Shown here: piece by piece, positions 63,315 through 64,000 of the stretch
Layout of the letters: every line of letters begins with the position of its first letter
Position numbering within the stretch: position 1 is the first letter of the stretch
Assembly: GCA_021772985.1 (NCBI GenBank)
Contig: JAJFKX010000019.1
Coordinates: 1-64,000 of the forward strand
DNA from: Gammaproteobacteria bacterium
GTDB taxonomy: Bacteria > Pseudomonadota > Gammaproteobacteria > Xanthomonadales > Wenzhouxiangellaceae
DNA: 64,000 nt
Direction of reading: 5' to 3'
Position numbers and translations under genes: made by a program
The notes under the pieces: generated by a model
The model's database searches: none
What the model saw: only the letters and a program-made list of their open reading frames with translations
What the model was told of the DNA's origin: nothing

Positions 63315-64000
63315 GCTGAATACATCTTCTGCCGACCAGATTGCATTACCACCATTAACCAGTGTAATAATTTTGCTACCGTTCAATACATTACCGGTTG
63401 TGGTTCCCAGCCCCTCTGCAAAAGGATAATATCCAACCAGTCCGGGCTCACTGCCAGCCACAGGATCTGCAAAGCCGGTTGTTATTTCCATGGGTAGTTT
63501 TGCTCTTGACCAGAAGCGAACCTCATCAAGTAGACCCTTGTAATCTTCATACTGCGCAAGCACACCAATCGCGGCTTGTTTTTCCACACCCCAGAACCAG
63601 CCTTGCTGACCACCTGGAAAACCATCCCAATTATCCCACCAGACTCGCATATCAGTCCGCGCCGGGCTGATTTGGCTGTCGACCAATACCCCATCAACCC
63701 ACAACTCCAACTGCGCATCACTGACAGCAAGCCAGCGCCTGACCAAAGTAAGTTGATGCCAGCGGTCATCCAACAATGGTGGGGTTAAGGTAGCTGGGAA
63801 TGCACCAATTGAGCGCACCCGGCCTAGACCTGCAACAGTTCCGTCCCCAAACATCCAACGGACCCTTCCCCCCCCATAAAACTGCAAGCTGAAAGTACCA
63901 TCTTCAAAGTCTGCGTTGTTGTGGCCATCCAGCAGGAAATTACCTTCAAACCACCAATCCGGGTTTGAATACGGCATATTATCAGCATCCGACCAATTCA
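63282..64000 (-). CDS. LamG-domain exported protein, C-terminal part (runs off window)
   Basis: The frame stays open to the window edge, so only the last 239 or so residues are visible. They form a LamG/concanavalin-like jelly roll: DGTFSLQFYGGGRVRWMFGD, DDRWHQLTLVRRW, LELWVDGVLVDSQ, YKGLLDEVRFWSRA, LVGYYPFAEG. Such domains bind sugars or calcium in secreted proteins. The protein ends ILFSDGFELR, the tail shared with two other exported proteins. The N-terminus and signal peptide lie outside the window. Confidence 0.85.
   Translation of the reverse strand, partial: NWSDADNMPYSNPDWWFEGNFLLDGHNNADFEDGTFSLQFYGGGRVRWMFGDGTVAGLGRVRSIGAFPATLTPPLLDDRWHQLTLVRRWLAVSDAQLELWVDGVLVDSQISPARTDMRVWWDNWDGFPGGQQGWFWGVEKQAAIGVLAQYEDYKGLLDEVRFWSRAKLPMEITTGFADPVAGSEPGLVGYYPFAEGLGTTTGNVLNGSKIITLVNGGNAIWSAEDVFSILFSDGFELR

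Noticed and set aside
1-64000. tRNA or rRNA genes
   Set aside because: I looked for the TTC-type arm motifs and CCA ends in the gaps and saw no clover-leaf; a tRNA search program would be decisive.

Overview
The window reads as chromosome of a heterotrophic gammaproteobacterium of medium GC. Several gene orders are those of Enterobacteria, Pseudomonas and relatives: rhlB diverging from trxA-rho, trmJ diverging from suhB, miaB-phoH-ybeY-corC, and ftsE-ftsX-rpoH. Three unrelated secreted proteins end in a short Phe-x-Asp/Asn-Gly/Ser-Phe/Tyr-Glu tail. From memory this is common in Xanthomonadales-related and Marinicella/Wenzhouxiangella-type bacteria, so I place the organism loosely near that group, with low confidence.

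Layout. 1-136 is the end of an IS3-type insertion sequence, followed by an HNH-like gene (157-846). 1029-16461 is bracketed by the two threonine-degradation genes kbl and tdh, both on the minus strand. Between them lie a RelB/RelE-type toxin-antitoxin pair with an iterated operator, a DsbA-like oxidoreductase, an orphan FetB-like permease, a very large secreted protein, a signal peptidase I, truD, ppc and a decayed gene copy. 16695-22437 is miaB-phoH-ybeY-corC, followed by an Lnb-type (DUF4105) membrane protein exactly where lnt usually sits, then a second signal peptidase I. 22539-33000 is mixed housekeeping and accessory content: a DUF885 peptidase, a YeiH exporter, an FHA protein coupled to a trypsin-like protease, a methyltransferase, an alkyltransferase-like protein, a DUF455 ferritin-like protein, small membrane proteins and rpoH. 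33125-41989 is one co-directional minus-strand block: rhlB, gspC-D-E-F, ftsE, ftsX, rpoH. 42178-46002 is trxA, rho, trmJ and suhB.

46098-64000 is richer in envelope and secreted functions: an M36 metallopeptidase, a RegB/RegA redox two-component system, a large HzsA-like di-heme protein, a double beta-propeller protein, a TolB-like lipoprotein, an M48 membrane protease, an AraC regulator, a cupredoxin-like protein, a TetR-controlled three-gene unit, DoxX, TerC, and a LamG protein cut by the window edge.

The recurring theme is protein export and envelope maturation: two signal peptidases, a possible non-Lnt lipoprotein N-acyltransferase, type II secretion genes C-F, and at least three exported proteins sharing a C-terminal tail. 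The two strongest leads are the Lnb-type protein replacing Lnt in a conserved operon and the shared C-terminal tail. Both are inferences from sequence pattern and gene order. No tRNA, rRNA or CRISPR array was recognised.
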